Of a DNA stretch of 56,041 nucleotides, positions 24,961 to 33,489 are shown in pieces. Made by a program: the position numbers and the translations under genes. The stretch spans positions 1 to 56,041 of the forward strand of contig CAKRPJ010000014.1 of the NCBI GenBank assembly GCA_934376955.1, in the 5' to 3' direction. Source of the stretch: CAKRPJ01 sp934376955 (GTDB lineage: Bacteria > Bacillota > Clostridia > Lachnospirales > Lachnospiraceae). Each line of letters starts with the position of its first letter. Within the stretch, counting starts at the first letter, position 1. The notes under the pieces are model-generated. The model made no database searches and was not told the DNA's origin. It worked only from the letters and a program-made list of their open reading frames with translations.

Positions 24961-24974
24961 CAGTGCATGCACTG
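24961..24974 (-). promoter_or_regulatory. 14-base palindrome in trpS leader
   Basis: CAGTGCATGCACTG is perfectly self-complementary and lies between the promoter and the ribosome site of trpS. It could be an operator; no known regulator is assigned. Confidence 0.35.
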
Positions 24975-25006
24975 TGATTTCATATCAAACGAAACAATTC
25001 CACTTT

Positions 25007-25035
25007 ATTATAGTACAATTTCAGCGGTGGCACAA
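25007..25035 (-). promoter_or_regulatory. Promoter of trpS
   Basis: TTGTGC (25035-25030) and TATAAT (25012-25007) on the minus strand, spacing 17. Confidence 0.78.
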
Positions 25036-25075
25036 GGCATATTTCATTTGACCGATATTAGGCTTTTTGCAGCTT

Positions 25076-25867
25076 TTATACCGCTCCCAAAATTTTTTCG
25101 GCGTTTTTTACCGCTTCTTCGGTTGGCGGCTTAACCTCCTTTAACGTATACGGGATCCCGAGGGATTCCCATTTATATATCCCTAACGTATGATAGGGGA
25201 GTATTTCCACCTTTTTTACGTTGGAAAGTGTATCCAAAAAAGCACGAAGCCGGAAAAGCTCCTCCTCCGTGTCGTTCACCCCTGGGACGAGGACATGACG
25301 GATCCATACCGGTTTTCCGATCTCATCCAAAAAGCGGGCAAATTCAAGGATATTGTCATTCGGGTGGCCGGTAAGTGTACGATGCTTCTCCGGATCGATA
25401 TGCTTAATATCCAGCATTACCAGATCTGTGTTTTCCATAAGTGCCATGAGTCTTGAAAGATACGCTTCCTCTCTTTGAAACGGCTGTCCTGCTGTATCAA
25501 GCACTGTGTTTACGCCTTGCTTCTTTGCAAGACGGAAAAGCTCTGTAACAAAGTCCAACTGTAAGAGGGGTTCACCGCCGCTGACGGTGATCCCCCCTTC
25601 TTTTCCCCAATAGCTTTTGTAGCGGAGCGCCTGACGAAGCAGATCCTCCGGTGTCCGCTCATCCACAAGCAACGGCTTATTCTGCCCGGAAGAACAGGAA
25701 ACCGTGTCCGGACAAGCTTTGGATACTCCTGCCAGACTCCATGTATCCGGATTGTGGCAGTATCTGCACCGCATGCGGCAGCCCTGAAGAAAGATCACGA
25801 ACCGCACGCCGGGGCCATCTACAGATCCAAAGCTGTCGATAGAGTGAATGTAGCCTGTTGTTTCCAT
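25076..25867 (-). CDS. pflA: Pyruvate formate-lyase activating enzyme
   Basis: A 263-residue radical-SAM enzyme that installs the glycyl radical on PflB. The 4Fe-4S cluster motif is C30xxxC34xxC37 (QGCRMRCRYCHNP), preceded by the SFGSVDGPGVRFVIF motif typical of PFL activases; the SAM-binding GGE is in ITVSGGEPLLQ. The C-terminal part (VRHVLVPGVNDTEEE, LPYHTLGIYKWE) fits the family. It lies 38 bases after pflB with AAAGGA upstream and is co-transcribed with it. Confidence 0.96.
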   Translation of the reverse strand: METTGYIHSIDSFGSVDGPGVRFVIFLQGCRMRCRYCHNPDTWSLAGVSKACPDTVSCSSGQNKPLLVDERTPEDLLRQALRYKSYWGKEGGITVSGGEPLLQLDFVTELFRLAKKQGVNTVLDTAGQPFQREEAYLSRLMALMENTDLVMLDIKHIDPEKHRTLTGHPNDNILEFARFLDEIGKPVWIRHVLVPGVNDTEEELFRLRAFLDTLSNVKKVEILPYHTLGIYKWESLGIPYTLKEVKPPTEEAVKNAEKILGAV

Positions 25868-25905
25868 ATAATTGTTTTCCTTTCTACCGGAGCCTGCTTC
25901 TTATT

Positions 25906-28209
25906 TTACATCGTCTCGTGGCAGGTTCTGGCGATCACATCCAGCTGCTGCTCTCTTGTCAGATCAATAAATTTCACTGCATAGCCGGAAACACGGATCG
26001 TAAAGTTTGCATACTCCGGCTTCTCGGGATGCTCCATAGCATCCTTAAGCTTATCAAGCCCAAATACATTAACATTTAAGTGATGTGCCCCCTGATCAAA
26101 GTAGCCGTCGAGGACATGGACAAGATTATTCTTTCTTTCGTCTTCGGAATGTCCGAGAGCACCCGGAGCGATTGTCTCTGTGTTGGAGATTCCGTCAAGT
26201 GCATATTCATACGGAAGCTTCGCAACGGAGTTTAATGCAGCCAGGAGTCCGTTCTGCTCGGCCCCATAGGACGGAGCAGCTCCCGGAGCAAATGGGGTGA
26301 AGGCGGCACGTCCATCCGGGAGAGCGCCTGTTGCCCTGCCGTATACCACATTTGAGGTGATCGTAAGGATGGAGGTGGTCGGCTCTGAATTTCTGTAGGT
26401 ATGGTATTTCTTTACCTTCTTTAAAAATGCCTTTAACAGCCATACTGCAATATCATCCGCACGGTCATCATCATTTCCGTAGCGTGGGAAATCTCCCTCT
26501 GTTACGAAGCCGGAAGCCATTCCGTTCTCATCACGAAGGACTTTTACCTTTGCATACTTGATCGCAGAAAGGGAATCGACTACATGAGAGAAGCCTGCAA
26601 TACCGGTTGCGAAGGTACGCCGTACATCCGTGTCAATGAGAGCCATCTCGGCTGCCTCATAGTAATATTTATCGTGCATGTACTGGATCAGGTTCAGGAT
26701 ATTAACATAAAGCCCTGCGAGCCAATCCATCATCAGATCATATTTATGCATAACCTCATCATAATCGAGGTATTCGGAAGTGATCGGTGTGTATTCCGGG
26801 CCGACCTGCATCGGCTTTCCGTTCTTATCGGTATATTTTTCATCCTTACCGCCGTTGATGGCGTAAAGCAGGCACTTTGCCAGATTTGCACGGGCACCGA
26901 AGAACTGCATTTCCTTTCCTGTCTGGGTTGCAGAAACACAGCAGCAGATGCTGTAATCATCTCCCCATACCGGACGCATCACGTCATCATTTTCATACTG
27001 GATGGAGGAGGTGTCCACAGAGATCTTTGCCGCGTACTTTTTAAAGTTCTCCGGGAGTCTTGAAGAATAAAGCACAGTCAGGTTCGGCTCCGGGGATGGC
27101 CCCATGTTCTCTAAGGTATGAAGGAAGCGGTAGTCTGTCTTTGTGACCATGTGGCGCCCATCCTGTCCGAGACCTGCAACCTCAAGTGTCGCCCATACCG
27201 GATCTCCGGAGAAAAGCTGGTTGTAGGACGGGATCCGGGCAAATTTTACCATACGGAATTTCATGGTCATGTGATCGATCAATTCCTGTGCTTTTTCCTC
27301 TGTGAGCACGCCTTCCTCAAGATCGCGGTTTAAATAAATATCAATAAATGTGGAAATACGTCCTACGCTCATAGCCGCGCCGTTCTGGGTCTTAACCGCA
27401 GCAAGATAGCCAAAGTAGAGCCACTGGATCGCCTCTTTTGCATTCACGGCGGGAGCGGAAATGTCGTATCCATAGATCTTAGCCATCTCCTTCATTCCCT
27501 TTAACGCCCGGATCTGGTCTGAGATTTCCTCCCTCTGGCGGATGATATCATCATACATGGCTCCGTTTCCGCAAAGGCTCAGATCCTTCTTTTTCTCCTC
27601 GATCAGGAAATCGATGCCGTAGAGCGCCACGCGGCGGTAATCGCCGACGATCCTTCCGCGGCCGTAGGTGTCCGGAAGTCCTGTCACGATATGGCAATGG
27701 CGGGCAGCCTTCATTTCCGGAGTATAGGCATCAAAAACTGCCTGATTATGTGTTTTATGGTATTCGGTAAAGATCTTATGGAATTTTTCATTCACCTTAT
27801 ATCCGTAGGTTTCAGCGGCTTCCTCTGCCATCTTGATGCCACCGTAGGGCATAAAGGCACGCTTTAACGGCTTGTCTGTCTGGAGACCGACGATCGTTTC
27901 GAGCTCCTTTAAGCCTTCATCAATGTAGCCTGGGCCGTAGGAGGTCAAACCGGAGACGATCTCCGTCTCACACTCTAATACGCCGCCCTTTTTCCTTTCC
28001 TCGGCCTGAAGCTCCTGAAGACGTCCCCACAATTTTTCTGTCGCAGCAGTCGGTGCCGCGAGGAATTCCTCTGCTCCATCATACTGTGTATAGTTATTCT
28101 GGATGAATTCGCGGACATTGACTTCATCCGTCCATTTTGTCCCTTTAAATCCCCTCCAGGCTTTTTTGAAAACATCATCCATTCCGTTTAAGATATTCTT
28201 TTCACTCAT
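25906..28209 (-). CDS. pflB: Formate C-acetyltransferase (pyruvate formate-lyase)
   Basis: A 767-residue cytoplasmic glycyl-radical enzyme that splits pyruvate with CoA to acetyl-CoA and formate, central to mixed-acid fermentation. The active-site cysteines are in DYSICCCVSATQTG (about residue 420), with an extra adjacent Cys. The glycyl radical site is RVSGYAVKF near residue 741. Length and N terminus (FKGTKWTDEVNVREFIQNNY) match true PFL, not diol-dehydratase relatives. A ZTP riboswitch and consensus promoter precede it, tying formate production to 10-formyl-THF demand. GGGGAGGA is the ribosome site. Confidence 0.97.
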   Translation of the reverse strand: MSEKNILNGMDDVFKKAWRGFKGTKWTDEVNVREFIQNNYTQYDGAEEFLAAPTAATEKLWGRLQELQAEERKKGGVLECETEIVSGLTSYGPGYIDEGLKELETIVGLQTDKPLKRAFMPYGGIKMAEEAAETYGYKVNEKFHKIFTEYHKTHNQAVFDAYTPEMKAARHCHIVTGLPDTYGRGRIVGDYRRVALYGIDFLIEEKKKDLSLCGNGAMYDDIIRQREEISDQIRALKGMKEMAKIYGYDISAPAVNAKEAIQWLYFGYLAAVKTQNGAAMSVGRISTFIDIYLNRDLEEGVLTEEKAQELIDHMTMKFRMVKFARIPSYNQLFSGDPVWATLEVAGLGQDGRHMVTKTDYRFLHTLENMGPSPEPNLTVLYSSRLPENFKKYAAKISVDTSSIQYENDDVMRPVWGDDYSICCCVSATQTGKEMQFFGARANLAKCLLYAINGGKDEKYTDKNGKPMQVGPEYTPITSEYLDYDEVMHKYDLMMDWLAGLYVNILNLIQYMHDKYYYEAAEMALIDTDVRRTFATGIAGFSHVVDSLSAIKYAKVKVLRDENGMASGFVTEGDFPRYGNDDDRADDIAVWLLKAFLKKVKKYHTYRNSEPTTSILTITSNVVYGRATGALPDGRAAFTPFAPGAAPSYGAEQNGLLAALNSVAKLPYEYALDGISNTETIAPGALGHSEDERKNNLVHVLDGYFDQGAHHLNVNVFGLDKLKDAMEHPEKPEYANFTIRVSGYAVKFIDLTREQQLDVIARTCHETM

Positions 28210-28277
28210 CTTTTTTTCCTCCCCAGTGTTTTCTAAGTCACAGCGGGACGTTTAAAACGCCTGAAGGCTAAAAATGA

Positions 28278-28380
28278 GCAAAAAAACAGCCCACTGCCTG
28301 CGCTTTGACTGCCCAGACGGTCGGCTTCCTTCGATCATACTTCACGTGGTTCTCCACTTATCCGTCAGTCGTATGATCGG
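28278..28380 (-). promoter_or_regulatory. ZTP (pfl-type) riboswitch with terminator
   Basis: On the minus strand the leader reads CGATCATACGACTGACGG, then a GTGG-AGAA-CCAC hairpin, GTATGATCG closing P1, and AGCCGACCGTCTGGGC as the 3' pseudoknot element. These are the hallmarks of the ZTP/ZMP aptamer, which senses 10-formyl-THF shortage. Downstream, AGCC...GTCTG can pair with CAGGC...GGCT (28287-28303), followed by TTTTTTT at 28286-28280. This terminator uses the same bases as the pseudoknot, so ligand binding should turn pflBA on. The assignment comes from recalled consensus, not from a covariance search. Confidence 0.85.
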
Positions 28381-28392
28381 TATGCATTTTTA

Positions 28393-28421
28393 TATATACC
28401 AGAGGTTGCGGGAGATGTCAA
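28393..28421 (-). promoter_or_regulatory. Promoter of pflB operon
   Basis: TTGACA (28421-28416) and TATATA (28398-28393) on the minus strand, spacing 17. Transcription would begin near 28386, right before the riboswitch. Confidence 0.88.
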
Positions 28422-28477
28422 GAGCAATTCGGCATCCAAGGAGCAAAAGACCTTTTGGCACCGATATCATAATTTTC

Positions 28478-28506
28478 TTGTATCATTGGACTTTTCCCGC
28501 TATAAT
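28478..28506 (+). promoter_or_regulatory. Promoter of luxS
   Basis: TTGTAT (28478-28483) and TATAAT (28501-28506), spacing 17. It diverges from the pflB promoter; the interval between them holds no other recognisable element. Confidence 0.7.
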
Positions 28507-28573
28507 AGAAAGAAAGTGACTGTGAAGGTGCTGAACAGTTACAAAAAAGGCGATCTCAGGAAAGGAAAGCGTT

Positions 28574-29053
28574 ATGGAAAAAATCGCAAGTTTTACCGTC
28601 AATCATTTAAAGCTTATCCCGGGTGTTTACGTATCCAGACGTGACACAGCCGGAGATACCCGTGTCACGACCTTCGATCTCCGCATGACCCGGCCCAATC
28701 ACGAGCCTGTCATGAACACGGCCGAGATCCACACGATCGAGCATCTGGGCGCCACCTTCTTAAGAAACCACCGCGTGTATAAGGATCGTGTCCTCTATTT
28801 TGGCCCGATGGGCTGCCGAACAGGCTTTTATCTTCTCCTGATCGGCGATTATGAATCTGCCGACATCGTGCCGCTGCTTCAGCAGATGTTTGTCTTTATC
28901 CGCGACTTTGAAGGCCCCGTACCTGGAGCTGCGGCAAAGGACTGTGGAAACTATCTCGATATGAACCTGCCGATGGCAAAATATCTGGCCGGGAAATATC
29001 TTGATGAGGTATTGGAGAATATTCAGGAAGAACAGCTGATCTATCCGGAATAA
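28574..29053 (+). CDS. luxS: S-ribosylhomocysteine lyase
   Basis: A 159-residue metalloenzyme cleaving S-ribosylhomocysteine to homocysteine and DPD, the AI-2 precursor; it recycles the S-adenosylmethionine by-product. Metal ligands are the HTIEH motif (HxxEH) and the cysteine in KDCGNYLDM; the catalytic cysteine is in GPMGCRTGFYL. It is monocistronic, with its own promoter and terminator. AGGAAAG precedes the start. Whether AI-2 is used as a signal here is not shown. Confidence 0.97.
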   Translation: MEKIASFTVNHLKLIPGVYVSRRDTAGDTRVTTFDLRMTRPNHEPVMNTAEIHTIEHLGATFLRNHRVYKDRVLYFGPMGCRTGFYLLLIGDYESADIVPLLQQMFVFIRDFEGPVPGAAAKDCGNYLDMNLPMAKYLAGKYLDEVLENIQEEQLIYPE

Positions 29054-29065
29054 TCCTTTCCGAAT

Positions 29066-29111
29066 CAGGCATCTGCCTTGCAAGCTGATTGTAAAAGCAG
29101 ATGCCTGTTTT
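29066..29111 (+). terminator. Terminator of luxS
   Basis: CAGGCATCTGC (29066-29076) pairs with GCAGATGCCTG (29097-29107), then TTTTG. It also lies just past the convergent fusion gene's end. Confidence 0.88.
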
Positions 29112-29117
29112 GCTGTC

Positions 29118-31520
29118 CTACGGCTGCTCGTTCCCCGTCTGGCCCCTCTCCAGCGCCAAAAGCTTTTCTTTTATCGCCAGACCTCCGGCATAGCCCACCA
29201 GCTTCCCGTTTGATCCGACTACGCGGTGACAGGGGATGATGATAGCGATCGGGTTTTTATTATTTGCCATCCCGACTGCGCGGCATGCCTTTTCATCTCC
29301 GACTGCGGCAGCAATTTCTTTGTAGCTGCGCGTTTCTCCCCATGGGATCTCTCTTAATGCATTCCAGACCTTTTTCTGAAATTCAGTTCCCTGCGGATCG
29401 AGGGGCAGATCAAATTCCTTTCGCTTACCCTCGAAATATTCCATAAGCTGTGACATCACCCGATCAGATAACGCGGTTCTCGCCTCACCCATAGCTTTAT
29501 CCGGAGGAAGTACACGTCCAAACCGAACGCCGGTCACCTTTTCTTCCTTACACCATATCGTCAGCTCACCCACCGGAGTTTCATACGTATAATATCCGTC
29601 GGTCTTTTTTCCCTCCAGTATGGTTATACTTCTCGGAGCCACAGTAAGCTCTGTCTGATCCTTTAATGCCATGCCGCTTCCTCCTTTTCTCAGATTGTTT
29701 TCTATCCTGTCGGACGTATCGCAGATCTTATGCCAGCTCTGTCCCTTTTGCAGATGCGGAAGTCCGAAAACATGAGGCTCCCAGTGCATGTTATAGAGCA
29801 CATAAAAGGAATCTCCCTCGCCTCCGTCCTCCCGTGATCCGTATGGACCCCAGTACAGTACGCCGAGCTGGCGGCGGAAGGGATCAAATTCCGGACGCCA
29901 TGCATACTCCCCATGATAGGACATATCCGGGCGTCCGCAGGATTTATGATCCAGAAATAGGGGTTCTCTGTCCCAATGGAAAACGGAATTGGCTTTTCGG
30001 AAGGCAATGAGTCTTTTCACAAATTCAAGCACATCTCTGTTTGCTTTTGCCATGCTCCAGTCTACCCAGCCGATCTCGTTATCCTGACAATAGGCATTAT
30101 TATTTCCGCCCTGAGAATTTCCAAATTCATCCCCTGCCAGAATAAGCGGAGTTCCCTGACTCAAAAACAGCATGAGGAATGCATTGCACAGCTGCTTTTT
30201 CCTCAGCTCCTTTATCTTTTTTTTCTTCGTCGGGCCTTCTTCTCCGCAATTCCATGAAAAGTTATGGTCACTGCCGTCCTTATTGTCTTCATGATTTTCT
30301 TCATTGTGTTTTCTGTCATAAGAAACCATGTCCATCATGGTCATACCGTTCGTATTGGCCATATAGTTGACCACAGCATGCTCCGGCGGATTATTTTTGA
30401 GCCGAAATGCCACACTGCTCAGCATCCCCTCATCGCCCTTTAAGAATCGTCTCATGTCTGTCTGAAACTGATCGTTATACTCAGCGAGGTGCTTATCCCG
30501 TAACGTAAGCTTATCCTTTGAAGGCTCATGATATGCCGCCTGTCCTTCAAAGCCGGAAATGCCGCTCCAGCTCTCTGCAAACAGCTTTGTCCCTTTTAAG
30601 AAGGGATCTTTGGCGATTGCCGCTAACGGTGGAAATCCGGATAAACGAAAGCCGTCAATATGATACTCCGCGACCCAGAATCGCAGGACATCCAGAACCA
30701 TTCCCACAGCCTCTTTTCCCGTAAAATACAGCTCTATGATACACTCCATAGATTCCTTATGGAGCGCCCTGACCAGCTCCTTCAGCTCGTTTTCCGGCTT
30801 TTTTCTTCCGGAACCGTAGGAGGACTTGACTGCATACAGGAAGGACGGGCCATACCCCCAGTAGTTAAGGAGGCCTGTCGGCTCCGGATTTTTGATCTCC
30901 CTTGCTTCGGGCGGCATTCCCCCGCTTCGGAGCACCTCATCAAATTCTGTGATGGGCATAAGCTCTGCCGATGTCACGCCAAGGGATTTCATATAGGGTA
31001 TTTTTTCTTTTACCCCGGCAAAGGTTCCTTTTGCCCGCACACCGGAGGATTGGCTTCTTGTAAAGCCGCGGACATGCAGACGATATAGGATCGTATCCGA
31101 ATACGGGATCTTTGGCCTTCTGTCCTCTCGCCAGTCAAAGTCCTCTGACATAAAACGGGCTCGTTCCGTTTCTGCCATTCTTGAAATATCTCCCCAGCTC
31201 TCTCGCCCTGTGAGGATTCTCGCACAAGGATCGGCCATCCACCTGCCATCTAAGAGGAAACCATACTCCAGCTCTTTAAGCTCACTCTCCCGAAGACCAT
31301 ACCTTCTAAGGTCTGACCCGGAAATTGTCATCCCCCATACATCTCCGATCCTATCTTCTTCCTTAAAGTCTATGACAGCCGCTGCCTTCTTCTCCCCCGG
31401 GCGGTAAAAAAGAAGGCTCAGCTTCTCCCCCTCTGCCTGCACCAGAATTCTGGCCTCTCTCTCCAATAAAGTAACTCCTAACGGCCAAAGGAGCTGCTGC
31501 CTGCTCTTTTTCTCTGTCAT
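29118..31520 (-). CDS. Degenerate GH13 debranching-like domain fused to O6-methylguanine-DNA methyltransferase
   Basis: An 800-residue fusion. Residues about 1-630 align by eye with isoamylase/GlgX/TreX (GRESWGD, LHVRGFTR, NYWGYGPSFL, YRKHNEEN-type DRKHNEENHEDNKDGSDHNFSWNCG, GDEFGNSQGGNNNAYCQDN). However, the region I loop with the DVxYNH motif is deleted, the nucleophile Asp of GFRFD is Ser294 (DGFRLSGF), and the region IV HD is changed (MANTNGMT). Only the acid/base Glu (FAESW) remains, so hydrolysis is unlikely. Residues about 640-800 are a complete Ada/Ogt domain with the alkyl-acceptor PCHRV (Cys764), WGETRSYKEIA and NNKNPIAIIIPCHR. The start at 31520 follows GGAGGG. It lies in an operon after exoA and an ABC-F gene. 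Repair of alkylated guanine is expected; the role of the GH13 part is unknown. Confidence 0.9.
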   Translation of the reverse strand: MTEKKSRQQLLWPLGVTLLEREARILVQAEGEKLSLLFYRPGEKKAAAVIDFKEEDRIGDVWGMTISGSDLRRYGLRESELKELEYGFLLDGRWMADPCARILTGRESWGDISRMAETERARFMSEDFDWREDRRPKIPYSDTILYRLHVRGFTRSQSSGVRAKGTFAGVKEKIPYMKSLGVTSAELMPITEFDEVLRSGGMPPEAREIKNPEPTGLLNYWGYGPSFLYAVKSSYGSGRKKPENELKELVRALHKESMECIIELYFTGKEAVGMVLDVLRFWVAEYHIDGFRLSGFPPLAAIAKDPFLKGTKLFAESWSGISGFEGQAAYHEPSKDKLTLRDKHLAEYNDQFQTDMRRFLKGDEGMLSSVAFRLKNNPPEHAVVNYMANTNGMTMMDMVSYDRKHNEENHEDNKDGSDHNFSWNCGEEGPTKKKKIKELRKKQLCNAFLMLFLSQGTPLILAGDEFGNSQGGNNNAYCQDNEIGWVDWSMAKANRDVLEFVKRLIAFRKANSVFHWDREPLFLDHKSCGRPDMSYHGEYAWRPEFDPFRRQLGVLYWGPYGSREDGGEGDSFYVLYNMHWEPHVFGLPHLQKGQSWHKICDTSDRIENNLRKGGSGMALKDQTELTVAPRSITILEGKKTDGYYTYETPVGELTIWCKEEKVTGVRFGRVLPPDKAMGEARTALSDRVMSQLMEYFEGKRKEFDLPLDPQGTEFQKKVWNALREIPWGETRSYKEIAAAVGDEKACRAVGMANNKNPIAIIIPCHRVVGSNGKLVGYAGGLAIKEKLLALERGQTGNEQP

Positions 31521-31561
31521 GTCATCCCTCCGCACTCTGCTCCGCTTTGTTGTCATATTCT

Positions 31562-31622
31562 GCTGCCTTGCTCCGGCGGCTCTTTGTCGCTCCGATGATC
31601 CTTTGTCGTTCCGGCGGCTCCC
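31562..31622. repeat. Short interspersed repeats in the 110-base operon gap
   Basis: TCCGGCGGCTC occurs twice and CTTTGTCG(C/T)TCCG twice, interleaved, between the ABC-F stop and the fusion gene start. The repeated blocks look like slippage products; no function is seen. Confidence 0.6.
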
Positions 31623-31629
31623 CGGTTCC

Positions 31630-33474
31630 TTATTTTGCCGCTGCTATTTTTTCTGCCAGCTCATTCAGATACATCCAGCGATCCATTTTTTCTTCTAACA
31701 GTGTTTCTGTCCTCGTCTTCTCCTCCATCAGCTTATTGAGCTTGCCATAATCGGTTGCCGATGCCTCGATCTGCTTTTCCAGATCGGCGATCTGCTCCTC
31801 GCAGGCTGCAATATCATCCTCGATCGTATCCCATTCCTTCTGCTCCTTGTAGCTAAATCTGAGCTTCTTCTCTCTGGGCTTTTCAGTCTTTGGGGAAACG
31901 AGGGCGTCTTCCGCCAAGTCTGCACGCTGAGCTTCCTTTTTCTTTATTCCTGATGCAGCTCCTGCCGTCTGATTCTCCTGTTCCATTTCCTTCTTAGCCT
32001 GATAATCGGTAAAACCACCCTCATACTGACGAAGGACTCCGTTTCCTTCAAACGCAAAGATCCGATTCACGACACGGTCAAGGAAATACCGGTCATGGGA
32101 TACCGTAATCACGATTCCCTGAAAGCTGTCCAGATAATCCTCGAGGATCATTAATGTCCGGATATCCAAGTCATTTGTCGGCTCATCTAAGATCAGGACA
32201 TTCGGTGCAGACATTAATATCTTTAACAGGTACAGTCTCCGTCTCTCACCGCCGGAAAGCTTCTCGATCACGGTATACTGCACAGAGGGCGGGAAAAGGA
32301 AGCGTTCCAGCATCTGAGACGCACTGATGCTTCCATCCTTTGTCTTCACATATTCTGCCACGTTCCGGATGTAGTCGATCACCCGGCAGCTGGTATCCAT
32401 ATCCTCATTTTCCTGTGAAAAATATCCGATTTTTACAGTCTGACCGATCTCCACCGTTCCGGAATCCGGCTTCTCCCAACCGGCTATGATCTTCATTAGC
32501 GTGGACTTTCCGCTTCCGTTGGGGCCGATATACCCGATCCGGTCATTTTTCAAAAAGAAATAGGTATAATCCCGGATCAGCACCTTGTTTCCATAGGCTT
32601 TGCAGATATCTGACAGCTCCACGGTCGTTCTTCCCAGACGGCTGGAAATGGATTCCATCTCTACATGTTCTTCCTCCACCGGCCCCTTTGCATCCCGAAG
32701 TGCCTCATATCGCATGATGCGGCCCTTTTGTTTTGTGGATCTTGCCCTTGCTCCGCGCTTCATCCATTCCAGCTCGACCCGGAGGATCGACTGGCGTTTC
32801 CGCTCAGAAGCCTTTTCCATATCCATACGCTCCGCCTTCAGCTCCAGAAAGCCTTCATAATTGGCCTGATAGCTGTAAAGCTTTCCGTTGTCCAGTTCAA
32901 CGATCCGATTGGTCACACTATCCAAAAAGTACCTATCGTGTGTGATCATCAGAAGCGCTCCTTTAAATCTCTTTAGATAATCCTCCAGCCAGTCGGCCAT
33001 TTCACTATCCAGATGGTTTGTCGGCTCATCCAAGATCAGAAGCTGTGCCGTTGATAAAAGCACGGAAGCCAGCGCCACCCGCTTTTTTTGTCCTCCCGAC
33101 AGGTGATCGACGACCTCTGTGTGGTCGGATATTCCAAGCTTATTCAGCATGGCCTTTGCCTGACTTTCCAGATCCCACACATGCTCATGTCCCTCATTCT
33201 CCCTGAGAATGCTTTCCAGCACGGTTTCTCCGCTTTTGAATACCGGGTTCTGGGGCAGATACCGGATATCCAGATTTCTCCCCCTTATGATCATTCCCTG
33301 ATCCGGTTCCTCAAGTCCCGCTACCATTTTTAAAAGCGTAGATTTACCGGTGCCGTTTATGCCGATCAGTCCGATCTTATCTCCTTCGTTAATAGAGAAG
33401 TCTGTATCATTAAATAATAATCGTTCTGTATATGATTTTGTTAAGTGTTCTGCTGTTACCAGATTCATTTCCAT
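31630..33474 (-). CDS. ABC-F family ATPase, Uup-like
   Basis: A 614-residue soluble protein with two ABC ATPase domains and no membrane segments. Walker A motifs are GINGTGKST (about residue 40) and GPNGSGKST (about 345); signatures are LSGGQKKRVALA and LSGGERRRLYLL; Walker B LLILDEPTNHLD and VLILDEPTNDLD. The linker is charged (ERKRQSILRVELEWMKRGARARSTK, the ABC-F linker) and the C terminus is a coiled coil (EEQIADLEKQIEASA), which together resemble Uup/EttA relatives that act on ribosomes or branched DNA. It starts 15 bases after exoA and is co-transcribed. An antibiotic-resistance role is possible for ABC-F proteins but the Uup-like tail argues for housekeeping. Confidence 0.9.
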   Translation of the reverse strand: MEMNLVTAEHLTKSYTERLLFNDTDFSINEGDKIGLIGINGTGKSTLLKMVAGLEEPDQGMIIRGRNLDIRYLPQNPVFKSGETVLESILRENEGHEHVWDLESQAKAMLNKLGISDHTEVVDHLSGGQKKRVALASVLLSTAQLLILDEPTNHLDSEMADWLEDYLKRFKGALLMITHDRYFLDSVTNRIVELDNGKLYSYQANYEGFLELKAERMDMEKASERKRQSILRVELEWMKRGARARSTKQKGRIMRYEALRDAKGPVEEEHVEMESISSRLGRTTVELSDICKAYGNKVLIRDYTYFFLKNDRIGYIGPNGSGKSTLMKIIAGWEKPDSGTVEIGQTVKIGYFSQENEDMDTSCRVIDYIRNVAEYVKTKDGSISASQMLERFLFPPSVQYTVIEKLSGGERRRLYLLKILMSAPNVLILDEPTNDLDIRTLMILEDYLDSFQGIVITVSHDRYFLDRVVNRIFAFEGNGVLRQYEGGFTDYQAKKEMEQENQTAGAASGIKKKEAQRADLAEDALVSPKTEKPREKKLRFSYKEQKEWDTIEDDIAACEEQIADLEKQIEASATDYGKLNKLMEEKTRTETLLEEKMDRWMYLNELAEKIAAAK

Positions 33475-33489
33475 GTCAGCCTTTCCAAT

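Noticed and set aside
24946..25075. T-box leader for trpS
   Set aside because: The leader is about 60 bases after the -10 and lacks the T-box sequence and specifier hairpin.
28274..28519. 81-codon plus-strand frame
   Set aside because: It overlies the ZTP riboswitch and the two divergent promoters; no ribosome site.
29118..31520. Two adjacent genes, a debranching enzyme and ogt, split by a missed stop
   Set aside because: The frame is open throughout, with a natural linker (ILEGKKTDGYYTYETPVGEL) between the parts. Read-level confirmation would still be useful.
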